Part shown: positions 15,599-24,118 of the stretch, one piece after another | Layout: every line of letters starts with the position of its first letter | Position numbering within the stretch: the stretch's first letter is position 1 | DNA from: Thioalkalivibrio nitratireducens | GTDB lineage: Bacteria > Pseudomonadota > Gammaproteobacteria > Ectothiorhodospirales > Ectothiorhodospiraceae | Direction of reading: 5' to 3' | Assembly: GCA_011390385.1 (NCBI GenBank) | Contig: JAABSN010000013.1 | Location: forward strand, 1-33,429 | Length of the DNA: 33,429 bases | Program-made: the position numbers and the translations under genes | The notes under the pieces: model-generated | Database searches by the model: none | Seen by the model: only the letters and a program-made list of their open reading frames with translations | Told to the model about the DNA's origin: nothing

Positions 15599-16648
15599 AT
15601 GAATAAGCCCAGCGCATTCAGCATCGACGGCACCTCCGTCGCCCCGGGGCAGCGTGCCCTGATCAACCTGGAACTCGCGCAACTGTTCACCGGTACGCCG
15701 GTCACTCTGCCCGTGCACGTCTTGCACGGGCGCAAGCCGGGCCCGGTCCTGTTCGTCAGCGCGGCAATCCACGGCGATGAACTCAACGGCGTGGAGATCA
15801 TCCGTCGCCTGCTCAAGCAACGCACCCTGCACCACCTGCGCGGCACCCTGCTCGCCGTGCCGATGGTGAATCTTTACGGGGTGCTCGATCATTCGCGCTA
15901 TCTGCCCGACCGACGCGACCTGAACCGGAACTTTCCCGGGCACGAAACCGGCTCGATGGCAGCCCGCCTCGCGCATACCTTCATGTCCCGGATCGTTGCC
16001 CGCTGCACGCACGGGATCGACCTTCACACCGGGGCGATCGGACGTGCCAATCTGCCGCAGATCCGAGCGAACCTCGACGACGCCCGCACTGAACACCTCG
16101 CACGCGCCTTTGGGGTGCCGGTGCTGATCAACTCCAGCCTGCGTGACGGCTCGCTACGCGAGGCCGCAGCCGAAGCCGGGGTGAACATGTTGCTGTACGA
16201 GGCGGGCGAGGCGCTGCGTCTGGAGGAACTGGCCATCCGCGCAGGGGTCGCCGGCGTACTCGGGGTGATGCGCGCGATCGGTATGTTGACCGCCAGGCAA
16301 CCACGCAAGACCCTTGCGGAACCCTTCATCGCTCGCTCCAGCCTCTGGGTACGCGCGCCGGAGAGCGGTCTGTGTCTACCGCGCATCGGCTTGGGCGCCC
16401 GGGTGAGCAAGGGCCAGGTGCTCGCCGTTATTGCCGACCCGGTCACCGGGCACGAAGACCCGGTCGAGGCCGGCGCCAGTGGCATCGTCATCGGGCGCAG
16501 CAACCAACCTCTGGTGCATGAGGGGGAGGCGTTGTTTCACATTGGTCGTTTCGAGGCCCCGAAGCGAGTCGCCGCCGAGATCGAAACCTTTCAGAGCGAC
16601 CTGCGACCGAGTTCGGGGCAGTCCTTCGAACCCCCGTTCCTGGTCTGA
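15599..16648 (+). CDS. Succinylglutamate desuccinylase/aspartoacylase family zinc enzyme
   Basis: A 349-residue M14-type zinc amidohydrolase. The zinc ligands are visible in AAIHGDELNGVEIIRRLL (HxxE) and GIDLHTG (third His); the substrate-binding arginines are in RRDLNRNFPG. A C-terminal beta barrel-like part (VRAPESGLCLPRIGLGARV, then DPVEAGASGIVIGRSNQPLV) is typical of this subgroup. The ATG at 15599 precedes a normal N-terminus, although its ribosome-binding site is weak. The enzyme should release an acyl group from an N-acyl amino acid or a glutamate-like conjugate. Proximity to rimK hints at a substrate linked to glutamylation, but this is unproven. Confidence 0.88.
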   Translation: MNKPSAFSIDGTSVAPGQRALINLELAQLFTGTPVTLPVHVLHGRKPGPVLFVSAAIHGDELNGVEIIRRLLKQRTLHHLRGTLLAVPMVNLYGVLDHSRYLPDRRDLNRNFPGHETGSMAARLAHTFMSRIVARCTHGIDLHTGAIGRANLPQIRANLDDARTEHLARAFGVPVLINSSLRDGSLREAAAEAGVNMLLYEAGEALRLEELAIRAGVAGVLGVMRAIGMLTARQPRKTLAEPFIARSSLWVRAPESGLCLPRIGLGARVSKGQVLAVIADPVTGHEDPVEAGASGIVIGRSNQPLVHEGEALFHIGRFEAPKRVAAEIETFQSDLRPSSGQSFEPPFLV

Positions 16649-16753
16649 GCCCGGTTCCCGCGATATGCCAACCCGCCTCCGTGGCGATGGTTTCCTTGCA
16701 ATCGAGAGGCTCGCGTCCATACTTCATGAAAGCGTGAGCGATGGAGGCCAGGC

Positions 16754-16975
16754 ATGTTTCTCAAGGACATCAGCAATGGCCATCTGGTTGAAGTTCTCGA
16801 TACCGACGAGCTGTTTGATCCGTCGGCGACGCATTTCCAGGGCCGTTACAACTGGGGCGAGGATCTACCCGAACCGGAACCGTTCGCCAAAGCCAACGTA
16901 GCCTTCCCGTCCGGCGAGCCGCTGCCCCGCTGCTGGCTCGACATGCACTACCGGGACGCTGAACTGCGCAAATGA
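16754..16975 (+). CDS. Small conserved hypothetical protein
   Basis: A 73-residue protein with a good ribosome-binding site (GGAGG) before the ATG. It has no signal peptide or membrane segment. The sequence is acidic, with ISNGHLVEVLDTDELFDP at the start and FPSGEPLPRCWLDMHYRD at the end. I recall similar short proteins in other gammaproteobacteria, sometimes labelled acetyltransferase without support. Function unknown. It is a separate unit 105 nt after the aspartoacylase-like gene. Confidence 0.7.
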   Translation: MFLKDISNGHLVEVLDTDELFDPSATHFQGRYNWGEDLPEPEPFAKANVAFPSGEPLPRCWLDMHYRDAELRK

Positions 16976-17078
16976 CCCTCATGGGCATGAATCCTGGCGC
17001 AGGTGAGGAAGATCGCTTTGGCCACAGCGAGTCCTCCAGCATCTTCACGTCCAGAGTAGGCTCGACAAGGGTGAACCT

Positions 17079-17108
17079 GTAGGAGCGCGGCTTGCGCGCG
17101 AAGGGGAT
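17079..17108. repeat. REP element
   Basis: TGTAGGAGCGCGGCTTGCGC continues to GCGAAGGGGAT. This is the typical REP sequence of pseudomonads and relatives: a GTAGGAGC head followed by a GCGCGGC/GCGCGC stem. REPs are mobilised by RAYT transposases; none is in the window. Confidence 0.75.
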
Positions 17109-17126
17109 CCCCCTGCCGAAGCTGTT

Positions 17127-17396
17127 TCAGTGCTGCCCAATGACCGGTTCGAGTTGTCTTGCGACCGTCCGCGCCTCGGCCTCGTGCCCGGCGGGCACCG
17201 GGATACGCAGATGCACCCAGGCGCGGTGACTGGCGAGGGTCTTCGGATCCGAAACCTGAAGCTGGGAGAAGGCGAGTTCCAGCCATGGCTGCGGCTGGTC
17301 GACGTAACGCACCGACTCGAGTCGGGCGGTCCATCCTCGCCAGAAGTGGGTCTGGCCGCCGAAATACAGAAGGTCCTTGCCGATGTGCGCTTCGAA
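17127..17396 (-). pseudogene. C-terminal fragment of a decayed gene
   Basis: The minus strand reads an open, protein-like segment of about 90 residues to a stop at 17127: FEAHIGKDLLYFGGQTHFWR, ARLESVRYVDQPQPWLELAF and so on, ending ARQLEPVIGQH. Its composition is that of a real protein, unlike the Arg/Pro-rich shadows beside it. No ATG opens it: the first start codon in frame is GTG at 17312, inside the protein-like part, and a stop lies further upstream in frame. It is therefore probably the remnant of a gene whose 5' part has been lost, next to a REP element. I do not recognise the family. A functional 61-residue product from the GTG cannot be excluded. The rest of 16976-17597 shows nothing else. 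Confidence 0.45.
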
Positions 17397-17597
17397 CGGT
17401 CGTGGTGGTGACGGGCACCTGTGACCACGAAAGGGGATGGGCCAGCAGGTTGGCTTCGCTTGTCCTCAGGTTTTGCCCGATGCCGTGTGCTCGTGACTTT
17501 CGCCTGAATCTGCCGTACTTTCTGGCTGGAGAGGGGCCGAGCCGCTGACCCGGTTGGCCATCAGACTGCGAACCGGATCGACAAAAGGGGGATAGTG

Positions 17598-19004
17598 ATG
17601 ATTCACGGGCTCTTGGTGTTCAACGACTGGCTCAACGGCATCGTTTGGGGGCCACCCTTCATGATTCTGCTGGTGGGTACGGGGCTCTATCTGACCGTAC
17701 GCCTGGGCTTCTTCCAGTTCACGCACCTGCGTTTCGCCTGGCGGCGGACGTTTGCGACGCTTTTCCAGAGTCGGCGGCAGGCCCACAAGGGGGCAATTTC
17801 ACCGTTCCAGGCCGTGGCGTCGGCAATGGCCGCGACCATTGGTGTGGGCAACATCGCCGGCGTCGCAACGGCGATCGCTCTCGGGGGGCCAGGGGCGATT
17901 TTCTGGATGTGGATGGTGGCCCTGGTGGGTATGGCGACCAAGCTGGCGGAGGCCACACTCGGTGTGAAGTACCGGCAGGTGGATGCCGATGGCAAGGTTT
18001 CCGGCGGCGTCTTCCACTATATCGAACATGGACTGGGCAAACGCTGGAAATGGCTGGCATTGCTCTATGCATTCCTGGCCGGTCTGGCCGCGTTCGGGAT
18101 CGGAAACATGGTGCAGGCCAACACCATGGCGCATGCCCTTGAGTCGGGAATGGGAGTTCCCAACTGGGTGACCGGAATCGTGGTGATGGTGCTGGTGGGC
18201 ATGGTGACGCTCGGTGGCATCAAGCGAATCGCGATTACGGCTGCGCGTGTCGTGCCAACGATGGCCGTGATCTACGTGATCGGCGCCATCGGCGTACTGA
18301 TCAGCTTCTACGATCAGATACCGGCGGCGTTCGGCCAGATCTTTACCGGTGCGTTCACGACCACTTCCGCGATTGGCGGTTTCGCTGGAGCGACCATGGC
18401 GATGGCGATCCGCTACGGGATTGCACGCGGTATCTTTTCGAACGAGGCAGGCCTGGGATCGGCGTCGATCGTCCATGCGCAGGCCCAGAACAAGCCCTAC
18501 GCGCAGGGCCTCTGGGGCATGTGGGAGGTTTTCATCGACACCCTCGTCGTTTGCACGATGACGGCGCTCGTGATCCTCGTCACGGGTGTAATCCAGACCG
18601 GCCAGACGGGTGCCGAACTCACCACCAGTGCGTTTTCGAGCGGTCTGCCCGGGGTCGGTGGCTGGATCGTGCTGGTTTCGATCGTGCTCTTTTCCTACAG
18701 CACCATGCTGACCTGGAACTTCTACGGCGAGAAGAGCTGGGAATACGCCTTTGGTCCGAAGGTCGTGACCCCATACCGGTTGATCTTCATCGGCTTTCTG
18801 TTCCTCGGCGCCATCGGCGGCCTGACCACGATCTGGGATATCTCCGACACCCTGAACGGATTGATGGCCGCCCCCAACCTGATTGCCCTGCTCCTGCTCG
18901 CCGGGGTTCTGGTGAAGGAGAAGGTCAGCTACATGAAGGAGCAGCGCGAAGAAGAGGCCGCGCGAAGGAAAGCGGAGGAGCAGGGGCCACCCGATGCACC
19001 CTGA
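17598..19004 (+). CDS. Sodium:alanine/glycine symporter (AGCS family)
   Basis: A 468-residue inner-membrane protein with about ten to eleven hydrophobic segments and the AGCS family signatures GLYLTVRLGFFQFTHLRFAW, ATIGVGNIAGVATAIALGGP and FSNEAGLGSASIVHAQA. It takes up alanine or glycine with sodium. The ATG at 17598 is chosen by the 6-nt spacing from AAGGGGG; a GTG lies one codon earlier. The C-terminal tail is cytoplasmic and Glu/Arg-rich (KEQREEEAARRKAEEQG). The gene stands alone and is followed by a strong terminator. Confidence 0.93.
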   Translation: MIHGLLVFNDWLNGIVWGPPFMILLVGTGLYLTVRLGFFQFTHLRFAWRRTFATLFQSRRQAHKGAISPFQAVASAMAATIGVGNIAGVATAIALGGPGAIFWMWMVALVGMATKLAEATLGVKYRQVDADGKVSGGVFHYIEHGLGKRWKWLALLYAFLAGLAAFGIGNMVQANTMAHALESGMGVPNWVTGIVVMVLVGMVTLGGIKRIAITAARVVPTMAVIYVIGAIGVLISFYDQIPAAFGQIFTGAFTTTSAIGGFAGATMAMAIRYGIARGIFSNEAGLGSASIVHAQAQNKPYAQGLWGMWEVFIDTLVVCTMTALVILVTGVIQTGQTGAELTTSAFSSGLPGVGGWIVLVSIVLFSYSTMLTWNFYGEKSWEYAFGPKVVTPYRLIFIGFLFLGAIGGLTTIWDISDTLNGLMAAPNLIALLLLAGVLVKEKVSYMKEQREEEAARRKAEEQGPPDAP

Positions 19005-19019
19005 TCTGCGCGTCTGAGT

Positions 19020-19059
19020 AACCCCCGGGCGGGTTCTGTGAGACCTGCCCCGGGTTTTT
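19020..19059 (+). terminator. Intrinsic terminator after the AGCS symporter
   Basis: The stem AACCCCCGGGCGGGTTC pairs with GACCTGCCCCGGGTT across the loop TGTGA, and a TTTTT run follows. It begins 15 nt after the stop codon. Confidence 0.85.
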
Positions 19060-19197
19060 CTTCGGCGTTCTGCGCTGCAAGGAGCGGGTGCGCGGGGCTT
19101 CCGGGCCGATCGGCGCAACCGGGAACGATCCATTCCCGCTCTCACACGTTGCGAAGGCGACGGTGTCCCAGTTTTCCGTCTCCGGTAGGATCGCGGG

Positions 19198-21036
19198 ATG
19201 AAGCCCACTATCGAACTGCGTGCCAGTGATCCCGATACCCTGAGCGAGGCGACGAAGCTGGGACTGCACCCGGTCGTTGCCCGCGTCCTCGCCCACCGCG
19301 CGCGCCGGGCGGGGGTCGCCCCGGACTGGTTGCTGGACCTTTCGTTGCGTTCGCTCGATCCCCCGGACGGTCTGCCGGATATCGAGGCAGCGACCGACCG
19401 GATCGTCCGCGCACTGGTGCGGGCGGAGGTCATCGCGCTCGCCACCGACGCGGACTCCGACGGTGTCAACGCCAGTGCCGTGCTGACGCGAGGGTTGACG
19501 GATCATTTCGGACACCCAGCCGACCGGATCCAGCATTATATCGGGCTGAAATTGAGCGAGGGCTACGGATTATCGGATTCCGTGTGCGACCGGATACTCG
19601 CGGCGCGACCGCGGCCAAGCCTGGTGATTACCGCCGATATCGGGTCGTCGGACGGCGCCCGTGTTGCCCGTCTGGCGGCGGCGGGGATCGATGTAGTGGT
19701 GACGGATCACCACGGAATTCCGACCGACGGTGGCCCGGAGGCGGCGCTCGCGTTCCTGAATCCGCAGCGCCCGGGGGCGGCTTATCCAGACCCGTTGATT
19801 GCGGGTGTGATGGTCGCGTGGCTGCTGCTGTGGGCGGTCCGGCGACGGCTGATCGAGGACGGTCACCTGTCGGTCGACAGTCCGAGCCTTGGCGCGCTCT
19901 TCGGCTGGGTCGCGACCGGCACGGTCGCGGACGTGGTTTCACTGGCGCGCAGCCGCAACAATCGCATCGTGGTCAATGCCGGCATCGCTCAGATCGAGGC
20001 AGGCGCCTATCCATGCTGGCGGGCGCTGCGCTCCCATCTCGGCGATCCGCTGAAACCGCTTTCGGCGGCCGATCTCGCCTTCGGGATCGGGCCACGTCTG
20101 AATGCGGCCGGGCGGTTGCACGACGCAATGGCGGGTGTCCAGTTCCTTCTCTCCGGTGACGACCCCACTGCCGAGCGCGGCGTGGCGGTGCTGAACGAGA
20201 CCAACGAAGCGCGCCGGGTGATCGAGAAGCGATTGACCTTGCAGGCGATGGAGGCGGCGCGGACGCAGGTTCGGGCAGGGTGTTCCGGCCTCGTAATCCC
20301 GTTGACCGACGGGCACGCGGGGGTCCATGGGATCGTGGCCTCGCGGATAATGCAGGCCTTTGCGCGGCCCGCCGTGTGCCTGTCGGTTCAGCAGGATTCC
20401 CCTGGGATTGTCAGCGGTTCCTGCCGGAGCATCGATGGACTGCCGATGCTCGAGGTGCTGCAGTCGCTGGAACGTTCCGATCCGGGGTTGTTTCTGAAGT
20501 ATGGTGGTCATGCGGGAGCTGCGGGATTGACCATGGAGACGGATCGGGTCGAGCACTTCCGGTCCGCGTTCGAGGGCGAGGTGGCCCGACGCCTCGACGG
20601 GATCGAACTGTATCCGCGCATCCTGGTGGATGCTGACGTCGCGCCCGGAGAGCTGGACTGGTCGCTGCTCGACGGCTTCAGTGCGATCGGCCCGTACGGC
20701 CGCGAGTTTCCGGAACCGGTGCTGCGGTCAGTGTTCACGGTACGCGCGGCCCGGGAGGTCGGGGCGGAAGGGGGACACTGGAAACTGGCGCTGGATCATG
20801 GTGGCCAGCGTCTGGACGCGATCTGGTTTCAGGCTGGTCGTGATTGCCCTGTGGCGGTCGGAGAGTCCGTGCGCCTGGCTTTCACACCCGAGGCGAACTG
20901 GTGGCAGGGCAGGCGCCGCCTGCAGATCCGCATCCAGGCGTTGGATTCGCCGGACCACCTGAGTCCGGAGAAGACGGGGAAGCGTCCGGTTTCGAAAAAA
21001 CGATTGCCTGCCGGAATGGCTGCCTTACGGTCGTGA
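19198..21036 (+). CDS. RecJ-type single-strand DNA exonuclease
   Basis: A 612-residue DHH phosphoesterase with the RecJ motif set in order: ATDADSDGVNASAV (DxDxDG metal site), ITADIGSSDGARV, VVTDHHGIP (DHH), GTVADVVSLARS, GPRLNAAGRLHDA and the DHHA1 motif KYGGHAGAAGL. A C-terminal OB-like part follows. It should degrade single-stranded DNA 5' to 3' in repair and recombination. Compared with E. coli RecJ, the second motif has Ile where the VDNG asparagine is usual, and VDNG is replaced by ADIG. It may therefore be a second, divergent RecJ. GTAGGA precedes the ATG. It is monocistronic, downstream of a terminator. Confidence 0.88.
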   Translation: MKPTIELRASDPDTLSEATKLGLHPVVARVLAHRARRAGVAPDWLLDLSLRSLDPPDGLPDIEAATDRIVRALVRAEVIALATDADSDGVNASAVLTRGLTDHFGHPADRIQHYIGLKLSEGYGLSDSVCDRILAARPRPSLVITADIGSSDGARVARLAAAGIDVVVTDHHGIPTDGGPEAALAFLNPQRPGAAYPDPLIAGVMVAWLLLWAVRRRLIEDGHLSVDSPSLGALFGWVATGTVADVVSLARSRNNRIVVNAGIAQIEAGAYPCWRALRSHLGDPLKPLSAADLAFGIGPRLNAAGRLHDAMAGVQFLLSGDDPTAERGVAVLNETNEARRVIEKRLTLQAMEAARTQVRAGCSGLVIPLTDGHAGVHGIVASRIMQAFARPAVCLSVQQDSPGIVSGSCRSIDGLPMLEVLQSLERSDPGLFLKYGGHAGAAGLTMETDRVEHFRSAFEGEVARRLDGIELYPRILVDADVAPGELDWSLLDGFSAIGPYGREFPEPVLRSVFTVRAAREVGAEGGHWKLALDHGGQRLDAIWFQAGRDCPVAVGESVRLAFTPEANWWQGRRRLQIRIQALDSPDHLSPEKTGKRPVSKKRLPAGMAALRS

Positions 21037-21197
21037 GCAGGCCCAGCGGAGACACGGTGAAAGCCCCGCCCGCAAGCACAGGAGACAAAACCTGAACAAA
21101 GGTGCATCTTTTGCGTTTACCCGGGTCTCAATAACTGTGCACAATGGCAATGATATCCGCGAGGTCGGGTTGAAAACGCACCCCAACAGGAACAACG

Positions 21198-22325
21198 ATG
21201 TCTGAATCAAAACCACCGGTCGCATGGGGAACGGCGATGTTTTTCGCGCTGACCAACTTAGCCGCCGTCACATTGGTTCCCTACTGGGGCATGACCCAGG
21301 GATACAGCGGCTGGTCCTGGCTGTTCTTCGCCGTGTTCCTGGCTCTGGGAGGGATGAGTATCACCGTCGGGTATCACCGGCTGTGGGCGCACAAGACCTT
21401 CAAGGCCCGGGCGCCGGTGCGTCTGCTTCTCGCTGTATTCGGTGGCATGGCGTTGCAGAACAGCATTCTCAACTGGGCCGCCAGACACCGGGTCCATCAC
21501 CGTTTCGTTGATGACGTGGAGCGCGATCCGCATTCGATAAAGAGTGGTTTCTGGCATGCCCACATCGGCTGGATGCTGCGCGCCTGGCCAACCACCGAGG
21601 CGGATTACTCGCGGGTCAAGGACCTGGAAAAGGATCCGATCGCGATGTGGCAGCACAGGCATTACTGGACCCTGGCCTGGGTCACCAATCTGGGTTTGCC
21701 GCTGTTGCTGGGGCTGCTGTTCGGCGACGTGATCGGCATGCTGCTGCTCGCAGGTGTCTTGCGTTTGGTCCTGAGCCATCACTTCACGTTCTTCATCAAC
21801 TCGCTGGCGCACATGTGGGGCAGGCGCCCCTACAGCGAGGATAGTACGGCGGTGGATAACGGCATCGTCGCGCTGCTCACCTGGGGCGAGGGTTATCACA
21901 ACTATCATCATGCGTTCCAGGCCGATTACCGCAACGGCGTGCGTTGGTGGCATTACGATCCTTCGAAGTGGTTGATCAACCTGTTCGCGTGGATGGGTCT
22001 TGTCAAGGATCGCCGTCGCACCCCGAACTTCAAGATCCAGCGGGCCAGACTGCAGATGGAGCTGCTTCGGCTGTCGCGGTTGGCGGAATCCGGTGCGGCT
22101 CACGAAACCTGGCGCGAAGCCGTCGAACGCGAGTACCAGCGTTTCCGCGATACCGTGAACCAGTGGCAGGAGGTACAGGCGCGCAAGGTTCGCGCCGGGA
22201 AGGCGGCGATGAACGATCGTTGGCTGCGCACCGAGTTGCGGACCTCGTTCAAGGAGCTTGAATATCGGCTGAAGATGCAGCAGCGGCGGCTGCGGGAGCT
22301 GACCCTGGCGCTCGGAGTCCGTTAG
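21198..22325 (+). CDS. Acyl-CoA delta-9 type fatty acid desaturase with C-terminal coiled coil
   Basis: A 375-residue di-iron membrane desaturase. The three histidine boxes are intact: HRLWAH (60-65), HRVHH (97-101) and HNYHH (234-238, in EGYHNYHHAF). Four hydrophobic spans are visible (about 12-28, 40-57, 74-92, 160-195). It should introduce a cis double bond into acyl-CoA or lipid-bound acyl chains. After the catalytic core, which ends near residue 280, lies a charged helical tail of about 95 residues (QRARLQMELLRLSRL to EYRLKMQQRRLREL), predicted coiled coil. This is longer than the typical bacterial enzyme. AGGAAC precedes the ATG. The membrane-lipid cluster at 30400-33429 is separate. 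Confidence 0.92.
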   Translation: MSESKPPVAWGTAMFFALTNLAAVTLVPYWGMTQGYSGWSWLFFAVFLALGGMSITVGYHRLWAHKTFKARAPVRLLLAVFGGMALQNSILNWAARHRVHHRFVDDVERDPHSIKSGFWHAHIGWMLRAWPTTEADYSRVKDLEKDPIAMWQHRHYWTLAWVTNLGLPLLLGLLFGDVIGMLLLAGVLRLVLSHHFTFFINSLAHMWGRRPYSEDSTAVDNGIVALLTWGEGYHNYHHAFQADYRNGVRWWHYDPSKWLINLFAWMGLVKDRRRTPNFKIQRARLQMELLRLSRLAESGAAHETWREAVEREYQRFRDTVNQWQEVQARKVRAGKAAMNDRWLRTELRTSFKELEYRLKMQQRRLRELTLALGVR

Positions 22326-22340
22326 CGTGAGAGAACCAGC

Positions 22341-22488
22341 GTAGGGTGCCGTGAGGCGCGGCCGAACCGCACCGATACCACGCCGGCCCTGACCCGCCAG
22401 GCTCTCGCCGGGCCTCGATCGGCGCAATTCGCTGCGCTCATTGGCACCCTACGCTTTGGTATGGTCATCGGTGGCCGCCGGCGCCATG
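22341..22488. repeat. GTAGGGTGCC-family repeat with trailing GC block
   Basis: A full copy running from GTAGGGTGCCGTGAGGCGCG at 22341 to GGCACCCTAC at 22452, then GGTGGCCGCCGGCGCCATG at 22470-22488. Orientation and layout equal the copy at 14221-14355. It lies between the converging desaturase and DUF2237 genes, where a palindrome could also act as a transcript end. Confidence 0.75.
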
Positions 22489-22510
22489 ACAGCTGGTGCG
22501 CCATGCTGAA

Positions 22511-22906
22511 TCAGGACAGATCGATCGCGTAACGCTTCAGGTCGGCCAGACTGACAATGTCCAACGCCTTCTGGTGCGTTGCCATCAGTACCACGCGCGG
22601 GGCTGCGCCGGCTTCGAGCGCCTCTTTCCAGCGGGCAGCGCAAAGACACCAGCGGTCTCCCGGCTTCAGACCGGGAAACCCGAACGCCGGTACCGGGGTC
22701 GACAGATCATTCCCACGGGCTTTCGAGAAGGCCAGGAACTCTGCCGTGACCCGGGCACAGACGACATGCCGGCCCAGATCGTCGGGGCCGGTGCTGCAAT
22801 CACCGTCACGGTAGAAACCGGTGATCGGTTCGCCGCTGGAGCAGGGAACCAGCGGTTGCCCGAGTACGTTGAGTGTGGGTTCTCTGCCGGGTGGTCCGCC
22901 GTCCAT
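22511..22906 (-). CDS. DUF2237 family protein
   Basis: A 131-residue cytoplasmic protein of the DUF2237 family: NVLGQPLVPCSSGEPITGFY, RDGDCSTGPDDLGRHVVCA, FSKARGNDLSTPVPAFGFPG and GDRWCLCAARWKEALEAG. Several conserved cysteines (in PCSSG, DCSTG, HVVCA, RWCLCAARW) could bind a metal. The biochemical role of the family is unknown to me. AGGGGAA stands upstream of the ATG. The gene stands alone and converges on the desaturase. Confidence 0.85.
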   Translation of the reverse strand: MDGGPPGREPTLNVLGQPLVPCSSGEPITGFYRDGDCSTGPDDLGRHVVCARVTAEFLAFSKARGNDLSTPVPAFGFPGLKPGDRWCLCAARWKEALEAGAAPRVVLMATHQKALDIVSLADLKRYAIDLS

Positions 22907-23060
22907 GATTTTTCCCCTGTTGCGTTGTCTGGATGCCGCCGAAGTATACGATTCACGGACAGCTGCAGGGAGAGGCCGGCACGTGAAAAGGGCTGTTGCG
23001 GTTCGGGCGAATGATCCGGGCCGCCGGTGTCATGGCGTATGCCCTTCGGGGGGGCAGGGC

Positions 23061-23086
23061 AAAAAAAACCGCCCTGGAGGGCGGTT
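23061..23086 (-). terminator. Intrinsic terminator of the 66-residue gene
   Basis: On the minus strand AACCGCCCT, loop CC, AGGGCGGTT is followed by eight T residues. It begins about 30 nt after the stop of the small gene at 23118-23318. This is the clearest terminator in the window. Confidence 0.92.
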
Positions 23087-23117
23087 CGACTCGCGATGTT
23101 GCCGACTTTGAGAGTGG

Positions 23118-23318
23118 TTACTGCCCGGTCCAGGCGCTGTAACCGTCGGTCTTGCCTTCCAGGCCGTCGTTATAACCGGCATCGTACGCTTCCGTCACCC
23201 GCTGCTCCTCGAGCTTGGGGTTGTGCAGGAAGCCACTCTGCCAGCCGAGCACGTAGGCGGGGTCAACCCCGGCGCTTTCCATCTTGGTCGATGTTTCGTA
23301 CAAGGTCTTCTTGTCCAT
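23118..23318 (-). CDS. Small protein with internal AYxxG repeat
   Basis: A 66-residue cytoplasmic protein starting at the ATG 23318, preceded by GGAGGAGAG. The longer open frame upstream lacks a ribosome-binding site. It contains two similar short helices, AYVLGWQSGFL and AYDAGYNDGLEG, sharing AYxxGxxxG spacing, which suggests a small helical-hairpin fold. I do not know its family. The strong ribosome-binding site and strong terminator indicate an abundantly expressed single-gene transcript. Confidence 0.75.
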   Translation of the reverse strand: MDKKTLYETSTKMESAGVDPAYVLGWQSGFLHNPKLEEQRVTEAYDAGYNDGLEGKTDGYSAWTGQ

Positions 23319-23625
23319 GCCTCTCTCCTCCAGAAGTTGAATGACGTGCCGGGAACGCCGTTCTGGCGTCTCCCGCTGATTCCTGGTACCGGCCCGTACG
23401 GGAGACCGGCAGGGGCGCAGGCATTGCCAAGGCCGAGCCCGCACTAAACGGGGCGAAGTATAGGCTCAGTGGCCGCGGTACCGTATATCCCTATCGAGAG
23501 GGTTAACGCATCGGTTGCGTTGCTGCACCATGCACGGTCCCAGATCCTGATCCGCGCGTATGCTGTCCCTTGCGGCCGACCCACGCGGGCGGCATCGGGC
23601 CAACCCAGATTCTTCCGGATGGACC
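23319..23625. other. Intergenic region, no gene seen
   Basis: This divergent interval must hold the promoters of the 66-residue gene (minus) and the Sel1 gene (plus). The A/T-richer part around 23455-23500 (including GTATATCCCTATC) is the likeliest site. I see no RNA gene or repeat. Confidence 0.4.
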
Positions 23626-24087
23626 ATGCAACTTTCCGACGATGACCTGATGAGCCTCGAGAGCGGCATTGCAGCCTTCGAGTCCAAACATTTCTCGCAA
23701 TCGATGCAGGCGCTGTACCCGCTGGCCGAGGCCGGGCATGCCGATGCACAGTACCGTGTCGCGATCATGTGCCAGAACGGCCTTGGCGTAACGCGCAAGC
23801 CGGAGGAAGCCGCACGATGGATGCGTGCCGCGGCGGAGCAGGGCTTTGCAATGGCTCAACACGGGCTCGGTTTCATGTACATGGAGGGTGACTGTGTGGA
23901 CAAGGAGCCTACCGAGGCCGTGCAGTGGTTCGAGAAGGCGGCCGCCCAGGGTCTCGCCGGTTCCATGACCACGCTGGCGCTGATGTACGCTCAGGGCACG
24001 GGTGTTGAACGCGATCTGGAAGCAGCGCGGCGCTGGTACGTCTCGGCGGGATTTGATCCCGCCGAAATCGAGTCCATGTACCGTTGA
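23626..24087 (+). CDS. Sel1-repeat protein
   Basis: A 153-residue protein made mostly of three Sel1-like (TPR-related) repeats: AQYRVAIMCQNGLGVTRKPE, AQHGLGFMYMEGDCVDKEPT and SMTTLALMYAQGTGVERDLE, each followed by EAxxWxxxAAxQG or a close variant. The ATG at 23626 gives MQLSDDDLMSLESGIAAFES. No signal peptide, so it is cytoplasmic. Such solenoids bind partner proteins; the partner here is unknown. Glutaredoxin and CysG genes follow within 330 nt. Confidence 0.85.
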   Translation: MQLSDDDLMSLESGIAAFESKHFSQSMQALYPLAEAGHADAQYRVAIMCQNGLGVTRKPEEAARWMRAAAEQGFAMAQHGLGFMYMEGDCVDKEPTEAVQWFEKAAAQGLAGSMTTLALMYAQGTGVERDLEAARRWYVSAGFDPAEIESMYR

Positions 24088-24118
24088 ACGTGTTTTCGAG
24101 CCAAGTGGATCGTCCGCG

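Noticed and set aside
23081..23100. GGTTCGACTC resembling a tRNA T-loop
   Set aside because: It is the edge of an intrinsic terminator; no cloverleaf arms surround it.
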